Source: Ascarosepion bandense (lineage: Eukaryota; Mollusca; Cephalopoda; Sepiida; Sepiidae). From it: a stretch of DNA of 64,000 nt. Every line of letters begins with the position of its first letter. Within the stretch, counting starts at the first letter, position 1. A program made the position numbers and the translations under genes. Below the pieces are notes generated by a model. It saw only the letters and a program-made list of their open reading frames with translations. It was not told the origin of the DNA and ran no database searches. Where the stretch lies: contig JBBBDQ010001616.1 in the NCBI GenBank assembly GCA_037127315.1, forward strand, positions 18,501 through 82,500, given 5' to 3'. Below, one piece after another: positions 31,000 through 40,869 of the stretch.

Positions 31000-32599
31000 G
31001 TGCTAATCGGCATTCACGATAAGAGGAGTACACACCTCAAGGTACACGGCGTGCCTTCTTTTTTGCATGAGTGAACACTTCTTGGGGACGGGAATTTGTT
31101 ACTGGTGTCTCTCTTCCAAAAATCACTATTTCCATCCGCTTTTGATCTAGAAACCCAATGCGAAACGTATGTTGACGAATCTCAACGCTAGGCATACCCA
31201 GACTACCTTCAGAATGGTGGAGCTAATATATCTTCTTCATAACTTGGAGGCTTTACCTTCTCATAAGAAGGAGAAAAAGACTTTAATTAATTGCATTAGT
31301 ATGTCATATGGCATTGGATGGACAGAGAATTGGTAAAGGAGAAATCGGTAGATGTGCAAAACACTTTTTCGTCTTCCTCTTCAAGAAAACAGTTCTCCGG
31401 AACCACAGACGAACTGCTTCCTCGATTTTCTCCCACATCTCCAAACAACTTATTTCCGACATGAAATAGGGACCAAACTAGATATCGAGTAACTTGACCG
31501 GCCCGTCTGTCCAGAAGAAAGGCTCGTGTTAATACTCTCTTTCGCCTTCCCAACCGCAAGCCAACAGACTTATTGCGATTACTTTTGGTTCCACTCACAA
31601 TCGACTCTTCTCGACACAAGAACAGAAACATCGTAAGCATATAGGCAGAGTAAATGGCCGAGGTGATAACACCAGGGGAGAACATTCTGCTTATGGCCAG
31701 ATTCGTTTTTTTAACTTTCGAATGAAAATATCCAACGCAAGAACATAAACAAAGACGAAAGCCTACAAACTTGACGAATGTAGGGAGACAACAAGAAAGG
31801 ATACAATCATATCCCACTCATTTCTCATAATGGATGCGTGCAGAAGTCAGATCCAGGTGCGAAATTATGACCCAAAACCAGCGGCCGAATAGACAGCTTC
31901 CAAAAAATAATGGTCAAGCCTATCGAATTCCTAGAACTGATCTAAATTGATCAGCGCGGCTTCATTTTAGACTTGTCATATGTTTGTTCTGAAGAGTCAT
32001 ATTCTTCACAAAACTGCTCATTACCTATCAGACTAGACGGGACAGCCTGCAAACGGATGGCTAAGATCTTGGCTAAAATCTTTAACTCTGTACGTTATAT
32101 ATCCTATGTGCACCGTTCTTGTTTTTGCGTAGGAACTTGATCACACCTCTGGTAAAGCGTTAAGTTATAGACCCTTGCTTTATGCAAATGTTGCAAATCA
32201 GTTCCAGCTAGGGAAAAAGCGCGGGTGACTGCCTCAAGTACAGATCGTAAGGAAGACCATATAATTCCTGAGTTTGGTCCCGGATAACCAGCTCTCCAGA
32301 TCTCAGTCTGTAATAGAGTCCAACTAGCCGCTTCAAGGTGGGTAAAGTCAGCAAAATTGGCATTGAACAGGGTTTAGACCGGTCTTTCTTATGAACAGAT
32401 TCTGGAAATACTCAAGAAAAGCCTCATATATGTCCACGTTTGTAGTCACGGTCTACTTATCCGGCAATGCGACGTACACAATATACCTAATGGATGCTTT
32501 TCGCATTTCCTCTGCACGCAGTTCAGCGGTAATATTCATTGCCCCTGGAGACATTCTTTTTAATCTAGACCTAACTACAACAGCTTGGTTCTTCTTGAT

Positions 32600-33020
32600 C
32601 CTCAACAGATGTTTACTCGTGCAACCAGACTGGCAACTGGGTCCCACCCATTCACAGTCAGGTTAGCCAAATGCAGACGACAATTCTACTCCTGCAGCTT
32701 CTTCTCTCGCACTTCCCGCCTGTGGAACTTGCTCCCGTATTCTTGCTTTCCTGACGGCTACAACCTCCAGAAATTTAAATGCAAAGTCAATACTCATCAA
32801 CTAACCACTGGACTCTAGCTCTCTCCCCTCCCCTGTATAACCTTCCCTTTCTCTACACCTATGTATCTGTCATCGCACCTGCTTTCTCAGCTTTCTATTG
32901 TTCATTTCTAACTAGTTTGTACTCCTCACTCTTTTCTAATTAATCTTTTTAGATTTATGTAGCCCTCTGCACATCAGTGGCGTTTCCGCCTTGCTCGGGG
33001 TGAAATGATTAAAAAAAAAA
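32600..33020 (+). mobile_element. CR1-like LINE insertion (+) in the L1/Tx1 remnant
   Basis: Begins after TTCTTGAT at 32599 and ends in a pure A-tract at 33020. The ORF 32585-32818 carries TRLATGSHPFTVRLAKCRRQ, SRTSRLWNLLPYSCFPDGYN and LQKFKCKVNTHQL, then the standard 3' UTR (CTCTGCACATCAGTGGCG, CTTGCTCGGGGTGAAATG). The uninterrupted site TTCTTGATAAGCAATGAG survives at 33167-33184 in a duplicated copy, which fixes the junction exactly. This is the best-preserved CR1-like C-terminus in the window. Confidence 0.85.
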
Positions 33021-33021
33021 A

Positions 33022-33250
33022 GCAATGAGACCCGCATCGCCGTAGTTAAAGCTACTTCCCTATTAGCACGGGATTTAATCGTCCAATCTGCACGCAGTTC
33101 AGCGGTAATATTCGTTGTCCCTGGAGACATTCTTTTTAATCTAGACCTAACTACAACAGCTTGGTTCTTCTTGATAAGCAATGAGACCAGCACCGCCGTA
33201 GTTAAAGCTACTTCCCCATTAGCACGGGATTTAATTGTCCAATCATTTTT
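33022..33250 (-). repeat. Local duplication in the L1/Tx1 remnant
   Basis: CAATGAGACC(A/C)GCA(T/C)CGCC and GTTAAAGCTACTTCCC(T/C)AT occur at 33022 and 33177. The block GCGGTAATATTC(G/A)TTG to CTTGGTTCTTCTTGAT occurs at 33101 and at 32524. The unit is about 155 bp. Confidence 0.75.
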
Positions 33251-34284
33251 TGCTTCACACGTCATTTATGCTGCTAATCTATTTAGATAGAGTCGACGAT
33301 TATAATCAGCAGTAAACGAACTATTAAATCTCAGTATTTATTCCCAACCATAGCTCCCGTCAATTACTCCTGGTCCTGGAAATCTCTCTCACCAAATAAT
33401 GATGCGTTCAATTTCCTGTAGCCAGTTATTCTAGGTTTCGGCTTATCTAAGTTAACATGAATCTGAGCAAACCTCTCATCCGAGTAAACTATTGAGTGGA
33501 AACGTGGACAACCCTACATCGTCTTACTTAACTAGAAATCAATCAAGTGTTATGTCGTGAATAAGAATAAATAACTCAACAACAGGAATAGGTTAATTGT
33601 TGTATTCCGTGAAAATAGTATTTACAAAGGTTATTAGCATCCAATACAAGAATAAAGGTTAATCGTCTCAACCGTCGTAAGACGTAGTATAGGCAATGGG
33701 TACTTCCGGGTCGTCACCGGAAGTCTACGACTGACTTGTCGATCAGCTGCTCGGCACACTCTCTACGTAGATGCCACCATTCCTTTACATAGTAATGGAA
33801 TAGTCCATTATAGCCGAATAGGCGCGGGTGTCCCAACAGATAGATAGCTAGAACGCACTACAGAAGCCGAGCCGCCCTATTAGTCCAACTCCACACTATT
33901 TCCCAGGGTGCTTATTTCAATAATTATTGACAAGAACTATTAACTCCCAACCGTTTCCTATCGGTGTTGTTAGTAACCGGTCAATTCCCTATAAAATCTA
34001 GGTCGGGGTCAAGGACGGCATTCAAATCGCGTGCTTAAACTACCTGATGAGGCGCCGTCAAAAACTGCTCAATCCTCCGAGACAAATCTGATCACTCCTC
34101 ATAGTCATTGGGCGCATAAATCTCAATGAGACGAAGAAACTTATCTTTATTGTAATATCCAACACAAATCTTTCCCGCCGAATCTGCGAAGCCCGGAGCA
34201 CATGCCGCATTCAAAGACTTGCTCACTAACCAGGAAACAAAAAAACCTCCCGAGCCTCCCTCAAAACATAGCTCATCCAATCTA

Positions 34285-34306
34285 AGCTTTCGGCTTACAT
34301 AAGCCA
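34285..34306 (-). ncRNA. Hammerhead-like hairpin block, degenerate
   Basis: Minus strand: GGCTTATGTAAGCCGAAAGC, a perfect hairpin followed by GAAAGC. It is a near copy of 4163-4182, but the first box is degraded. It overlaps the start of the LINE endonuclease frame, so the match may be a shared 5' end rather than a ribozyme. Confidence 0.25.
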
Positions 34307-34326
34307 TTTTCAAAGATTTCAAATTA

Positions 34327-34687
34327 CATTATAGTATAACAATTCATGGACAATAATGACAGTTTGTTTTTGTTGATATACAAGTTTTCCAAGCAACGAC
34401 AAACTCGTGCATACAAGATGCTGTGAGCGAATATCGCACCACAGCTCATGACGTCACACATGACCACGCGAGAGTGAAAAGAAGAATTATTAAATATGGG
34501 AAGCAATTGAAATAAACTAATGAATTCTGTTATAAATTATCGGCATTTAAGGATATTTGTGGAGATTTCATATTTTATTTTGTTCAGGTTAGGTTTTAAC
34601 TGTTTTATGTATAGAGCTTCAAGAACTTTTAGTTTTTGCTTAATGAAACATGCATCACTAAAAAAACTACTGCTTAAATACACACAC

Positions 34688-34688
<1 letters not shown>
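34327..34688. other. Unassigned stretch
   Basis: AT-rich; part of a 101-codon ORF (34520-34825) that runs into the AT array. No recognised content. Confidence 0.35.

Positions 34689-34735
<47 letters not shown>
34689..34735. repeat. (AT)n microsatellite
   Basis: AT run of about 46 bp. Confidence 0.95.
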
Positions 34736-34738
<3 letters not shown>

Positions 34739-34889
34739 ATATTAATTATAGTAATAATACCAATAGCAACAGAACTAATTCTGTCAAGATTATCAATAAT
34801 TAAACTACAAATGAGATCGTCTTGAAACCCACCGGGAACTAACCCGGATGGAAAAGAAGGGGAAGAAAAAAAGAAACAAACGAAATACC

Positions 34890-35192
34890 TGAACAAATTG
34901 TCTTCTTCTTCTTCAATGTGCCCTGTCCCTTCAGGACGTAGGCGATCATGGATCTCCACGTCTCCCTATCCCTTGTGGCTCTTAGTATGTTTGTTCCTGT
35001 TGCTCCTGGCAACCCCCGTTCCGTCATCCACCTGATCAGACCCTGCAAATATGTTATCCGCTGCTTTCCTCTGTCTCTCCTTCCTTCTATCTGTCCAGTC
35101 AGTATCAGGTTCTCCAGGCTCTCTTTCCTCATTGCATGTCCCAGGAACTTCAATTGTCTCTTCCTGATGCTCAGCATCAATTTCCTTTTTGT
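34890..35192 (-). pseudogene. RTE-like LINE C-terminal end (-)
   Basis: Minus frame 35273-34839 includes KRKLMLSIRKRQLKFLGHAM, RKESLENLILTGQIEGRRDR, TYLQGLIRWMTERGLPG and ATRDRETWRSMIAYVLKGQG, then GTLKKKK. Intact over about 100 codons, so a young copy, but 5'-truncated; the residues before KRKLML come from unrelated flanking sequence. Confidence 0.9.
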
Positions 35193-35262
35193 CAAGCAAG
35201 AAAAAAAAACCCAAGATGAAAACCTTAACAATAAAGAGCTCAAAACGAAAGTAGAACACACA

Positions 35263-35518
35263 AAATCGAACATCTAAGAGTGAGCCAGTAACCTCCTACG
35301 GTTTCACTTAACAGCTCGTTAGGGAAAATTGACTTAAGACTTAGAAATTATGCAGCTTATATGTAGAATTTCAGCTTAAACAAGTTTGGTGTCTTTCTTG
35401 TTTAAGCTGAAATTCTACATATAAGCTGCATAATTTCTAAGTCTTAAGTCAATTTTCCCTGACGAGCTGTTAAGCGAAACCGTAGTAGGTTACTGGCTCA
35501 CTCTTAGATGTTCGATTT
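35263..35518. repeat. Near-perfect foldback, 122-bp arms
   Basis: Left arm 35263-35384 and right arm 35397-35518 are reverse complements with about three mismatches; the loop is only 12 nt (35385-35396). Landmarks: AAATCGAACATCTAAGAGTG at the outer left, GCTTAAACAAG at the inner end. No ORF. A transcript would form a long double-stranded hairpin. An AT array begins directly at the outer right end. Confidence 0.9.
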
Positions 35519-35525
35519 ATATATA

Positions 35526-35569
<44 letters not shown>

Positions 35570-35607
35570 GAAAAAGAAATAGGGTTGTTCCAAAAATACT
35601 GCCTAAA

Positions 35608-35651
<44 letters not shown>
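35519..35651. repeat. (AT)n and (AC)n microsatellites
   Basis: AT run to 35567, 42 bp of unique sequence, then AC run 35609-35651. Confidence 0.9.
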
Positions 35652-35653
<2 letters not shown>

Positions 35654-35684
35654 ATATCCATTCGGCAGGTTCGAATCCTGCCGA
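35652..35684. repeat. Hairpin with T-arm-like loop
   Basis: CCATTCGGCAGG and CCTGCCGAATGG pair perfectly around TTCGAAT. The right half is the same T-arm/acceptor sequence as the 3' part of the tRNA-Leu-like element 130 bp downstream. Confidence 0.75.
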
Positions 35685-35726
35685 ATGGCACACATTTTCG
35701 TAATAACAATTTATCGTAAATAATCA

Positions 35727-35819
35727 GGCAGAATTCGAGCGGTCTAAGACGTTACCAGATCAAATGGTAGCTTCCCTCATGTAAATAGGGGTCGCAGGTT
35801 CGAATCCTGCCGAATGGCA
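35727..35819 (+). tRNA. tRNA-Leu-like sequence (SINE head or pseudo-tRNA), part of R4
   Basis: CGAGCGGTCTAAGAC is a good leucine-type D-arm/A box. TTCCCTC...TAGGGG can form a long variable arm, and GCAGGTTCGAATCCTGC is a perfect T-arm/B box. The anticodon arm reads TACCA-GATCAAA-TGGTA, in which CAA could be the leucine anticodon only after a one-base loss. Acceptor ends do not pair. Hence tRNA-Leu-derived rather than functional. The sequence after it (GAATGGCACACATTTTCGTA, GCAATTTATTGTAAATAA) also follows the hairpin at 35652, indicating a repeated SINE-like unit. Confidence 0.6.
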
Positions 35820-35859
35820 CACATTTTCGTAATAGCAATTTATTGTAAATAACCAGGCC

Positions 35860-35957
35860 GGTAGATATAAATATATAATACTGTTTAATTAATAAACAGA
35901 ATATCTACTTAAATACGAGTATCGATAAAAAATAATGTTCAAACAATTCATACATAC

Positions 35958-36010
<53 letters not shown>
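35860..36010. repeat. R4 tail and (CATA)n/(AT)n array
   Basis: GGTAGATATAAATATATAAT and ATCTACTTAAATACGAGTAT recur near 58470-58600 and 46560. The array CATACATACATA then AT runs 35949-36010. Confidence 0.7.
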
Positions 36011-36016
<6 letters not shown>

Positions 36017-36166
36017 TCGGTGTAGATACAGAATAATCCAAAGGAGTGTCCTGTACATACAGTGGTAGGGTAACTCTCTAAGAGAGCTCTAAATATATAT
36101 GTATATAAATACATATAAAGTAAATATAAGAAAAAATTAAAGCAGAAACGTTATTTCATGGTAAAT

Positions 36167-36209
36167 CGGAAGTGTAAGCCTATTTCAGGCGAACCATCAT
36201 CAGCTTCCG
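36167..36209 (-). ncRNA. Hammerhead-like motif in R3 left arm
   Basis: Minus strand: stem I CGGAAG pairs perfectly with CTTCCG. CTGATGA follows, then a small stem II (GG-TTCG-CC flanked by T/T) and GAAA. The cleavage-side sequence here is ACA, so the conserved U before H17 is missing. The core boxes are intact; the T/T pair at the base of stem II is unusual. Confidence 0.5.
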
Positions 36210-36312
36210 TCTTTGTTGTACAGAAGATTTTACAAGAGTGAACGATGGGAAAAAAAAAGAAAAATTAAAATTAAAAAAAACGATTCGTCTAAAATCTCCT
36301 GTACAATAAAGA

Positions 36313-36356
36313 CGGAAGCTGATGATGGTTCGCCTGAAATAGATCCCATACTTCTG
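36313..36356 (+). ncRNA. Hammerhead-like motif in R3 right arm
   Basis: CGGAAG (36313-36318), CTGATGA (36319-36325), TGG-TTCG-CCT, GAAA (36336-36339), then ATA before CTTCTG (36351-36356), which pairs with CGGAAG through five pairs, including one G-U. The TA|C cleavage context is acceptable (U followed by A). Stem III is at most two pairs. Confidence 0.5.
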
Positions 36357-36414
36357 ATTTACTATGAAATAACGTGTCTGCTATAATTTTTTCTTATATA
36401 TATATATATATATA

Positions 36415-36490
36415 GCTGGATGGAAGAGACCCTTTCCAAAGTGTATTTGAGCATAAGTAAATGCAACGAATTCAAATGAAATACGAAGGA
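36415..36490 (-). repeat. SINE-1 head-side fragment (-)
   Basis: GAGACCCTTTCCAAAGTGTA, GTAAATGCAACGAATTCAAA: the 5' third of SINE-1 in minus orientation, truncated. Confidence 0.6.
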
Positions 36491-36599
36491 CAACCCTCTT
36501 AGGCAGTATAAATTCATAGTCACGAGTTGAAAAGAAAAGGTTTTCTCCACACAACATACATTTTCCAGAAAGACGCTTAAGACAGCAAGCGACACACAC

Positions 36600-36965
36600 C
36601 CTACGAGTATATGAGCCCAGGCCTTAGCCATTTATACTAGCCAACCAGTGAGATATTAGAAGGTAAAGTTGGGGATCTGCATTAGGCAGGGCCTGAGATA
36701 GGACATCAACTGCTTGTCCTGCTGAGTCTTGGCCCATCTTACCTTTTGAAAGTGTCTACATTTTTTTGGATCCCTGTATAGATCGAACAACAATTTTAGC
36801 GTCAGGGAAATTTCTAGGGTCTTCCAAGTCTTTTGAGTGAACTTCTTTGAAATTCAAAAAAGGCCAGTTCTTTCTAGCTAAGGCTACTTCGCTACTATTA
36901 TGGAACTTAATCGCTGCATTAACTTTTACTTGATATGTGCCATTTATGCTGCTATCCTATTTATA
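36600..36965 (-). other. Unassigned; weak similarity to the L1/Tx1 linker
   Basis: The right end (GCCATTTATGCTGCTATCC, preceded by an AAGGCTACTTCGCTACTATT block) aligns in order with 33200-33285 of the L1/Tx1 remnant. The remainder can be read on minus as ...VALARKNWPF..., with a frameshift at a T run. Too diverged to call more. Confidence 0.3.
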
Positions 36966-37830
36966 AAGGTGTTAAAGACATGAGTAAGAAAGTGATTAAA
37001 GCCAAGTTGCCAGGTGAGGACCGATAATATTACAGATATTGTTACGAATGCTCTCTTAGCACTAAACATCATTCCCGGCAATGGGAATTTCCCTACAATC
37101 AGCAAATCGATTGGAAACAAGAATTCAATTGAACTGACATTCTAATTGTTGCCTTGTCTTTTGACTCACAACTGGAATGTTTGGAATGATCCTCTTGTTA
37201 TATTTAAATCAGAATATTGAGAGAATCACACCTTGACACTATCTCTTTCTGATTCCTGACATCTTCACAGAATGATCATTGGTCAATATATAAATCATTT
37301 TATATATCATTGACATTATATTCACATAATATACCACATGAATGACAAAAAAACAAAAAACCAAATGATATTAAACTGACATTATTTAAACCGATGTTAA
37401 CAGGAAAACAAGCCGGAAAAGCGTTTCACAAGCGAAACGTATAAGAGAAGAAACTAACAGGCAAAGAACCTACGCTTAAATCTTTTTACCTAGTTTCTAA
37501 TCTAACAATTTGACCTAGTTGATAATCTTGCAATTTCACATAGTTGTCAATCTAACAATTTGACCTAGTTGATAATCTTGCAATTTCACCTAGTTGTCAA
37601 TCTAACAATTTGACCTAGTTGATAATCTTGCAATTTCACCTAGTTGGCAATCTAACAATTTGACCTAGCTGCCAATGTCATTCGTTATTTTCATTTTGTT
37701 TCGCTCGCTCCTAGAAATACTTTATTTATCAATATAGCAATGAGAATCTTGATAAAGCGATTTATAAATATTACCGGACGCCAAGCACACAAAAGGCAAT
37801 GGCTTTTTTTATCATTATAAACTATTTCTT
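36966..37830 (-). repeat. Composite repeat R5 (-) with 25-bp tandem array
   Basis: Reverse orientation of the R5 unit. Landmarks: GACCGATAATATTACAGATA (37019), AATGATCATTGGTCAATATA (37271), and the tandem array 37490-37680 with a 50-bp higher-order period (GACCTAGTTGATAATCTTGC plus CACCTAGTTGTCAATCTAAC). No protein frame. Confidence 0.8.
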
Positions 37831-37842
37831 CATTCTATTTTC

Positions 37843-38300
37843 AGTCAGTCGGTTAAGGGCCATACGTGATACGCGCTTTGGGCAATCATGTCTCGAAAGA
37901 GACATGACTGATTGGGCTTAAGTTTATCCCGAAGTAGGTTTGCATTGCTTTCTGCGGTAGACTGGTTGCCGACCAAGGCTATAGAACCAAATCTGTCCTG
38001 TTTATTGACTCATAGCTAGAGGGAGAAAAGATATATTATAAGTAGTAATTAGTGGGGGATCAGTTTATTTATTCATAACAATAGAATACCTATCCCCCAC
38101 TTTATGCCCAGTAGAAGCTTTAATTGTTTCCAACTATTATGTTCAGTCAGTTAAGTGTCATACGTGTTACACGCTTTGGTCGATCATGTCTCAAAAGAAA
38201 CATGACTGACTGGGCAGAAGATTATCCCACAGTAGGTTGCCATTGCTTTCTGTGGTAGACTGGTTGCCAGCCAAGGCTATAGAACCCAACTGTTCTGTGC
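37843..38300 (-). repeat. SINE-1 dimer (-)
   Basis: Two bodies (37843-38020, 38142-38290) around a linker holding the palindromic module AGTGGGGGATCAGTTT to ATACCTATCCCCCACT (38052-38101). Confidence 0.9.
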
Positions 38301-38324
38301 TGCCCTCCTATTTAAAAAAGGTGA

Positions 38325-38825
38325 TAAAAACAGGATTTTTAATTCTGATGAAGTTTTTCGTAATTGTTTCAGCCCAAGCAAGGCAGTACTTGCACTGGAG
38401 CGCAAGGGGTTACAAAAGAGGTGACTGAAGAAAATGAGAAACAGGTCACAGGGAGTGTTGGAGAATGGGTAAGAGAAGGATTTGAAAAGTGGTGTGAAGA
38501 GAGCTGCGTGAGAGTATAGTGGAAAGGGAGAAGAACATGATACAAGGATCATTAGGTTAAGGATACGAGTCAAGGAGATAAGAGATGGTAATTGACATTG
38601 CATTTAAATTCTCGGAGATTGTAGCTGTCAGGGAAGTAAGTATACAGAAGGGAATTACACAGGCGGGAAGTGCGAGAAAAGAAGCTGTGGAGTAGAAGTT
38701 GTGGCTACATTTTATTTTTTCACTGTAAAAGAGTGGGACCTAGTTGCTAGTCTAGTAGCTCGAGTAAATTCAAGGGGAGCACCAGGAAGCTAAACTCATC
38801 GGAGCAGAAGCCGTGAAAGTAAATA
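38325..38825 (-). pseudogene. CR1-like LINE C-terminus and 3' UTR (-)
   Basis: From the right: CTCATCGGAGCAGAAG (CSDE block), GGGAAGTGCGAGAAAAG (SRTSR region), TTCTCGGAGATTGTAGC, then a 3' UTR to TTGTTTCAGCCCAAGCAAGG. Minus ORF 38603-38277 lies in the UTR and is not a gene. Confidence 0.75.
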
Positions 38826-39080
38826 AAAACATAAACAAAGAAAACAAGAAAATAAAATTAAATATAAAACACTCGTGCAACATATAAAATTACGTTATAC
38901 CAGAGAAACAAGAATATATAATTGCCGGGGAGGGTGAAAGAAACCCGAAAAAAAAACAAAACAACAAAAAAACAGCAACAGATATATTCAATGTACAAAT
39001 AAATGAAAACCAATAACCTTAAATACTATCTTTTTACAGTGTTTGAGAGAGAAAAAAAAAGACGAAATTAAATACTTTTC
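38826..39080. other. Unassigned A-rich stretch
   Basis: A-rich, low complexity; no feature recognised. Confidence 0.4.
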
Positions 39081-39084
39081 TTTT

Positions 39085-39835
39085 TTTATAATCGTGTCGC
39101 CTCAAGCAAGGCATTTTTCTGTCACTGTTGAGAAGAGTGTTACATAGGAATAAGTTGTGAGAAAGAGTGACAGGTTATAGTGGGTGTCAGGAAGTGGCTA
39201 AGAGAAGGATAAGAATACTGATGAGAGTGGAGTGGGCGGGGAAAGGAGCATGAGAGAGATAGGATGCAAGTTAGTGAGATAGGAGATGACTATTGACTTT
39301 ACATTTGAATTCTTGTAACTGTTGAGAAAGCAAGTCAACGGAAGAGAACTTCACAGGCGGGAAGTGCGAGAAAAGAAGCAACTGGAGTAGAATCTGCATT
39401 TACAATTTATTGGTTTCACAGTAAAAGGGTGGGATCTAGTCGCTAATCTTGTGGTTCGAGTAAATTCATTTATAGGGCGTACAAGTGAGCTAAGTTTATC
39501 TGAGCAGAAGGCGTGAAAATATTTGTAGAAGAAACACAGGGCAGCCACATTGCGCCGGTGTGAATGTGACTGTATCTGAGCTGCCAATTCGGGATCGGTC
39601 ACATTACAGATTCTTCGTTGGATTTTGTCAAGGACCGCTAGGTAAATAACAGGAGCACCCGACCAGATATGGCAACAGTATTCACTGCACGGGCGGATGA
39701 TAGACTTGTATATGTGCAGGATTGATTAAGACGGGAATAACTTCCTGGCCCTGCACAGAGAATCGACTTTCTTAGCAGCGGATTTCGCTATGGATTCTAT
39801 ATAGGCATTAAATGTAGAATCAGAGTTGACTTAAA
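39085..39835 (-). pseudogene. CR1-like LINE, longest C-terminal remnant (-)
   Basis: Minus strand reads KSAAKKVDSLCRARKLFPS, a stop, then SILHIYKSIIRPCSEYCCHI, WSGAPVIYLAVLDKIQRRIC, NVTDPELAAQIQSHSHRRNV, AALCFFYKYFHAFCSDKLSS and FFSRTSRL. The 3' UTR ends at CTTGCTTGAGGCGACACGAT (39095). A single stop near 39725 separates two otherwise collinear stretches of about 160 codons. This is the C-terminal domain beyond the RT palm; the catalytic motifs are absent. Confidence 0.85.
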
Positions 39836-40060
39836 CGGTCAAACTTAATCAAGACAACAACTGTCTAAGGTCTCTGGAGCGTATTGAATAAGTATAAATA
39901 ACAGCATTTTCTTTGCTTCTTTAGTAAGATTTAGTTGCTCCTGGACTCCATGTCACTGGTTTCCAGATTTTTCTCACATGACAAAAACGCGCACACATTT
40001 AACTTACCAGTGGTTACTATGCTAATCATTGAATTTAAGACCCGTCGATCTATTCTAAAT
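39836..40060. other. Unassigned stretch
   Basis: No repeat recognised; part of a 65-codon ORF (39935-40132) that ends inside SINE-1. Confidence 0.35.
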
Positions 40061-40067
40061 TTAAGAA

Positions 40068-40665
40068 CAATCAGTCAGTTAATTGCCATACGTGATACAC
40101 GCTTGGGCGATCATGTCTCAAAAGATACATGACTGACTGGACAGACGATTATTCCGCAGTATATTGCCATTGCTTTCTGCGGTAGACTGGTTGCCGACCA
40201 AGGCTATAGAATCCAATCTGTTCTGTTATTTGACTCATAGCTAGAGGAAGAAGAGATGTATTATGTGATTAAGTAGTAATTAGTAGGGGATCAGTTTATT
40301 ACTTTATAACAATAGAAAAACAATCCCCCACTTTATGCCCAGTAGAAGCTTTAATTGTTTCCAACTATTATATTCAGTCAGTCAGTTAAGTGCCATACGT
40401 GATACACGCTTGGGCGATCATGTCTCAAAAGAGACATGACTGACTGGACAGACGATTATTCCGCAGTAGATTGCCATTGCTTTCTGCGGTAGGCTGGTTG
40501 CCAACCAAGGCTATAGAACCAAATCTATCCGATTATTTAACTCATAACTAGAGGGAAGAGACGGGTTAAAACCTTTCCCAAGTGTATTTGTGCGCAAGTG
40601 AATGCAAGGAATTTAACTGGATTTCGAACTCGGCTCCCCGATTTCTCGTTCCGAACAGTTGAACA
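40068..40665 (-). repeat. SINE-1 dimer (-), second unit with head side
   Basis: Bodies at 40068-40245 and 40372-40560, linker with the palindromic module (AGTAGGGGATCAGTTT to AACAATCCCCCACT, 40287-40332). The second unit continues through GTGAATGCAAGGAATTTAAC to CTCGGCTCCCCGATTTCTCG. Confidence 0.9.
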
Positions 40666-40869
40666 TTTAATAACTAATTCATGAATATTTCGAATCAATT
40701 CTTTCATAGAATTGTTTCAAAGAACTTTTTGTAGTGATGACGGAATTATAACTCTTTCTCCCTACAAAAGTTCTCCATTAAAACAAGCAAATGCTGTCTT
40801 CTCCCTACCAGAGTTATATATATTTTACTTTATTTCGACTTGACGTTATTCACAGATTTTTTTGACTTT

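Larger units (their letters stand above)
31000..34326 (-). pseudogene. L1/Tx1-like LINE, EN-RT ORF remnant (-)
   Basis: From right to left: the frame 34322-34092 gives the N-terminal endonuclease (LVSKSLNAACAPGF, GKICV, RLIEIYAPN). Shifted frames then give LNAVLDPDLD and PVTNNTDRKRL (33950-34034) and TNRAARLL. The linker (32281-32470) includes YEAFLEYFQNLF and EAASWTLLQTEIW. RT motif A appears as ALINLDQF..FDRLDHYFLE (31954-31895; the catalytic Asp codon is 31940-31942). RT motif C lies in the 31817-31296 frame as SAIYSAYMLTMFLF, where YADD is destroyed by an indel. NRNKSVGLRLGRRK follows. Many stops and frameshifts make it an old dead copy. It is interrupted by a CR1-like insertion at 32600-33020 and an internal duplication at 33022-33250. 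Confidence 0.75.
36011..36395 (+). repeat. Repeat R3 with hammerhead-bearing foldback
   Basis: Left part: GCATTCGGTGTAGATACAGA, GGAGTGTCCTGTACATACAG, TGGTAGGGTAACTCTCTAAG. Right part: a foldback with arms 36128-36233 and 36290-36395, each about 105 bp. The same layout occurs at 47251-49198, there split by a Tc1 element. No ORF. Confidence 0.8.

Noticed and set aside
31296..31817. 173-codon host gene
   Set aside because: SVGLRLG-type and flanking blocks place it in the reverse transcriptase of an L1/Tx1-like LINE, with YADD destroyed.
35727..35819. Functional tRNA-Leu gene
   Set aside because: Acceptor strands do not pair and the anticodon loop has lost a base.
37490..37680. CRISPR-like array
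   Set aside because: The 25-bp units are contiguous and alike, with no unique spacers; it is a eukaryotic minisatellite, also present at 45.8, 57.2 and 63 kb.
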